From positions 62,001 through 126,000 of the forward strand of contig JARGFH010000001.1 of NCBI GenBank assembly GCA_029210695.1: 64,000 nucleotides of DNA, given 5' to 3'. Below, piece by piece: positions 62,703 through 64,000 of the stretch. The notes under the pieces are model-generated. The model had not been told where the DNA came from and did no database searches. It saw nothing but the letters and a program-made list of their open reading frames with translations. The stretch is from Acidimicrobiia bacterium (GTDB lineage: Bacteria; Actinomycetota; Acidimicrobiia; Spongiisociales; JAHEDJ01). The stretch's first letter is position 1. The number at the start of each line of letters is the position of its first letter. The position numbers and the translations under genes are program-made.

Positions 62703-64000
62703 TGAGCCAGGAAGTCTCAGCTCTCATCTATCTCGTTGCTGCTGCGCTGTTCATCTTCGGTCTGAAGCGGTTGTCGTCACCGGCCACGGCCCGCTCCGGC
62801 AACCAGATGGCTGCCGCCGGAATGGCGATCGCGATCATCGTGACGTTGACCAACAGTGGCATCAGCGCCTGGACGATCATCGCCGGCATCATCGTCGGCA
62901 GCGGAGTCGGCGCCTACCTGGCCAGGACGGTCGAGATGACCGGAATGCCCGAGCTCGTCGCGGCTTTCAACGGCTTCGGCGGTGGGGCGTCGGTGATGGT
63001 CGCCTCGGCCGAGTTCCTACAGAACCCGGACCCTGCGGTACAGACCGTCGTGACGATTGCCCTCTCCGTGGTGATCGGTGCGATTACCTTCTCCGGCAGC
63101 TTCATGGCCTGGGGCAAGCTGAACGGAAAGCTCCCGGGACAACCGTTCGGCTATCCGGCCCAGAAGCTGATCGACCCACTCATCGTGGCGGTAATCGTCC
63201 TCCTCGGCGTCCTGTTGGTTCTCGACGTCGGCGGATCTCTGGTCCTGTGGATCTTGTTGGTACTCGGCCTGGTGCTGGGAATCACCCGTGTCATCCCTAT
63301 CGGCGGGGCCGATATGCCGGTCGTCATCTCGCTCTTGAATGCGTTCTCGGGTGTGGCGGCGTCGATGGCCGGGTTTGTCATCAATGAGAATGCCCTGATC
63401 ATCTCGGGCGCCCTCGTTGGAGCCTCCGGGCTGATCCTCACCAACATCATGGTGAAGGCGATGAATCGCTCCATCGCCAATGTTCTGTTCGCCGCCTTCG
63501 GCGGTGCGGATTCAACCGGGCAGGGTGGAACGACCAGCGACAAGCCGGTGAAGGCGGCTTCTGCTGAGGATGTTGCGATCACCATGGGATATGCCCGGTC
63601 TGTGATCGTGGTTCCGGGCTACGGCCTGGCGGTGGCGCAAGCGCAGCATGTGCTGCGTGAGTTGGCCGACCTCCTCGAAGAGAAAGGTGTCGACGTCCGG
63701 TACGCGATTCATCCGGTGGCAGGGCGCATGCCGGGCCACATGAATGTGCTGCTGGCCGAAGCTGATGTGTCGTACGACAAGCTATTCGCCCTGGAGGACA
63801 TCAACGGGGACTTCCCCCGGACGGACGTAGCGCTCATCGTGGGAGCCAACGACGTCGTCAATCCGGCCGCCCGAGAGGATGAGACATCTCCGATCTACGG
63901 AATGCCGATCCTCGACGTAGACTTCGCCACCACCACCGTGGTGATCAAGCGGAGCCTATCGCCGGGTTTCGCCGGAATCGACAACCCCCTGTTCTACAAC
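62702..64000 (+). CDS. pntB: NAD(P) transhydrogenase subunit beta, 3' end outside window
   Basis: An N-terminal membrane region with eight or nine helices (through about residue 260) includes GMPELVAAFNGFGGGAS, a conserved proton-channel stretch. The NADP-binding domain III begins after a short linker: ITMGYARSVIVVPGYGLAVA and the IHPVAGRMPGHMNVLLAEA block, then VALIVGANDVVNPAA. The window ends inside this domain, with the last ~35 residues missing. Completes the pntAA-pntAB-pntB operon. Confidence 0.95.
   Translation, partial: MSQEVSALIYLVAAALFIFGLKRLSSPATARSGNQMAAAGMAIAIIVTLTNSGISAWTIIAGIIVGSGVGAYLARTVEMTGMPELVAAFNGFGGGASVMVASAEFLQNPDPAVQTVVTIALSVVIGAITFSGSFMAWGKLNGKLPGQPFGYPAQKLIDPLIVAVIVLLGVLLVLDVGGSLVLWILLVLGLVLGITRVIPIGGADMPVVISLLNAFSGVAASMAGFVINENALIISGALVGASGLILTNIMVKAMNRSIANVLFAAFGGADSTGQGGTTSDKPVKAASAEDVAITMGYARSVIVVPGYGLAVAQAQHVLRELADLLEEKGVDVRYAIHPVAGRMPGHMNVLLAEADVSYDKLFALEDINGDFPRTDVALIVGANDVVNPAAREDETSPIYGMPILDVDFATTTVVIKRSLSPGFAGIDNPLFYN

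Overview
The window is GC-rich, gene-dense bacterial chromosome with almost no non-coding space. The gene families point to Actinomycetota: a DUF222/HNH (13E12-type) endonuclease, a DUF3040 protein, a CtpE-like P-type ATPase, an ArsA/ROK/SRPBCC cluster, a split pntAA/pntAB/pntB transhydrogenase and a Gram-positive-type LexA box. A discrete fabD-fabH-fabG-acpP-fabF operon and the lack of mycolate or streptomycete hallmarks make Acidimicrobiia or a relative my best guess; this is inference from gene content only.

Layout. 1-2.7 kb: a partial hypothetical gene, an HNH endonuclease, a degenerate resolvase-like protein and two small conserved genes. 2.8-7.3 kb: moxR, DUF58 and transglutaminase operon. 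7.4-12 kb: MerR regulator, DUF3040 protein, DNA polymerase IV, histidine phosphatase, Nudix hydrolase and two membrane proteins. 12-16.4 kb: type II fatty-acid synthesis operon, then threonine aldolase, an RlpA-like protein and glycogen phosphorylase. 21-27.3 kb: an aminotransferase, a very large cyclase/ATPase/TPR protein and an M50 protease. 27.3-30.8 kb: a decaying patch with a gene split by a small transposable element, a truncated SDR gene, the LexA-box HNH gene and a likely frameshifted remnant. 30.8-36.3 kb: a tightly overlapping minus-strand run (DUF1232, ROK kinase, ArsA ATPase, SRPBCC, methyltransferase, phosphoesterase, membrane and zinc-ribbon proteins). 36.4-41.9 kb: ilvD, queG-like, a Cys-rich small protein, an inositol-phosphatase-like protein, a NYN protein and a DksA-like protein. 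42-48.2 kb: ilvB-ilvN-ilvC-leuA-leuB, led by a promoter, a ten-residue leader peptide and a terminator. 48.2-57.7 kb: P-type ATPase, tricorn protease and an osmoprotectant ABC transporter. 57.7-64 kb: a small membrane protein, a HAD/ATP-grasp/CBS operon and the transhydrogenase genes, the last running off the end.

How genes fit together. ilvBNC, ilvD, leuA and leuB supply most of valine, isoleucine and leucine synthesis. The leader before ilvB (Ile-Leu-Val-Leu codons, then a hairpin and a U-run terminator) suggests transcription attenuation by branched-chain aminoacyl-tRNA supply. The fab operon supplies acyl-chain initiation and elongation. The ABC operon encodes a complete betaine/choline-type importer. 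The moxR-DUF58-transglutaminase trio is a standard co-transcribed set.

The most unusual content is repetitive and mobile DNA. Two identical 111-bp copies of a terminal-inverted-repeat element (MITE-like, in CTAG) occur; removing one restores an intact 154-codon gene. Three copies of a palindromic ~50-bp intergenic repeat and four intergenic arrays of degenerate heptamers are also present. A 20-codon ORF with a strong ribosome-binding site links ilvB to ilvN by ATGA overlaps at both ends. I saw no CRISPR array, rRNA or tRNA gene.
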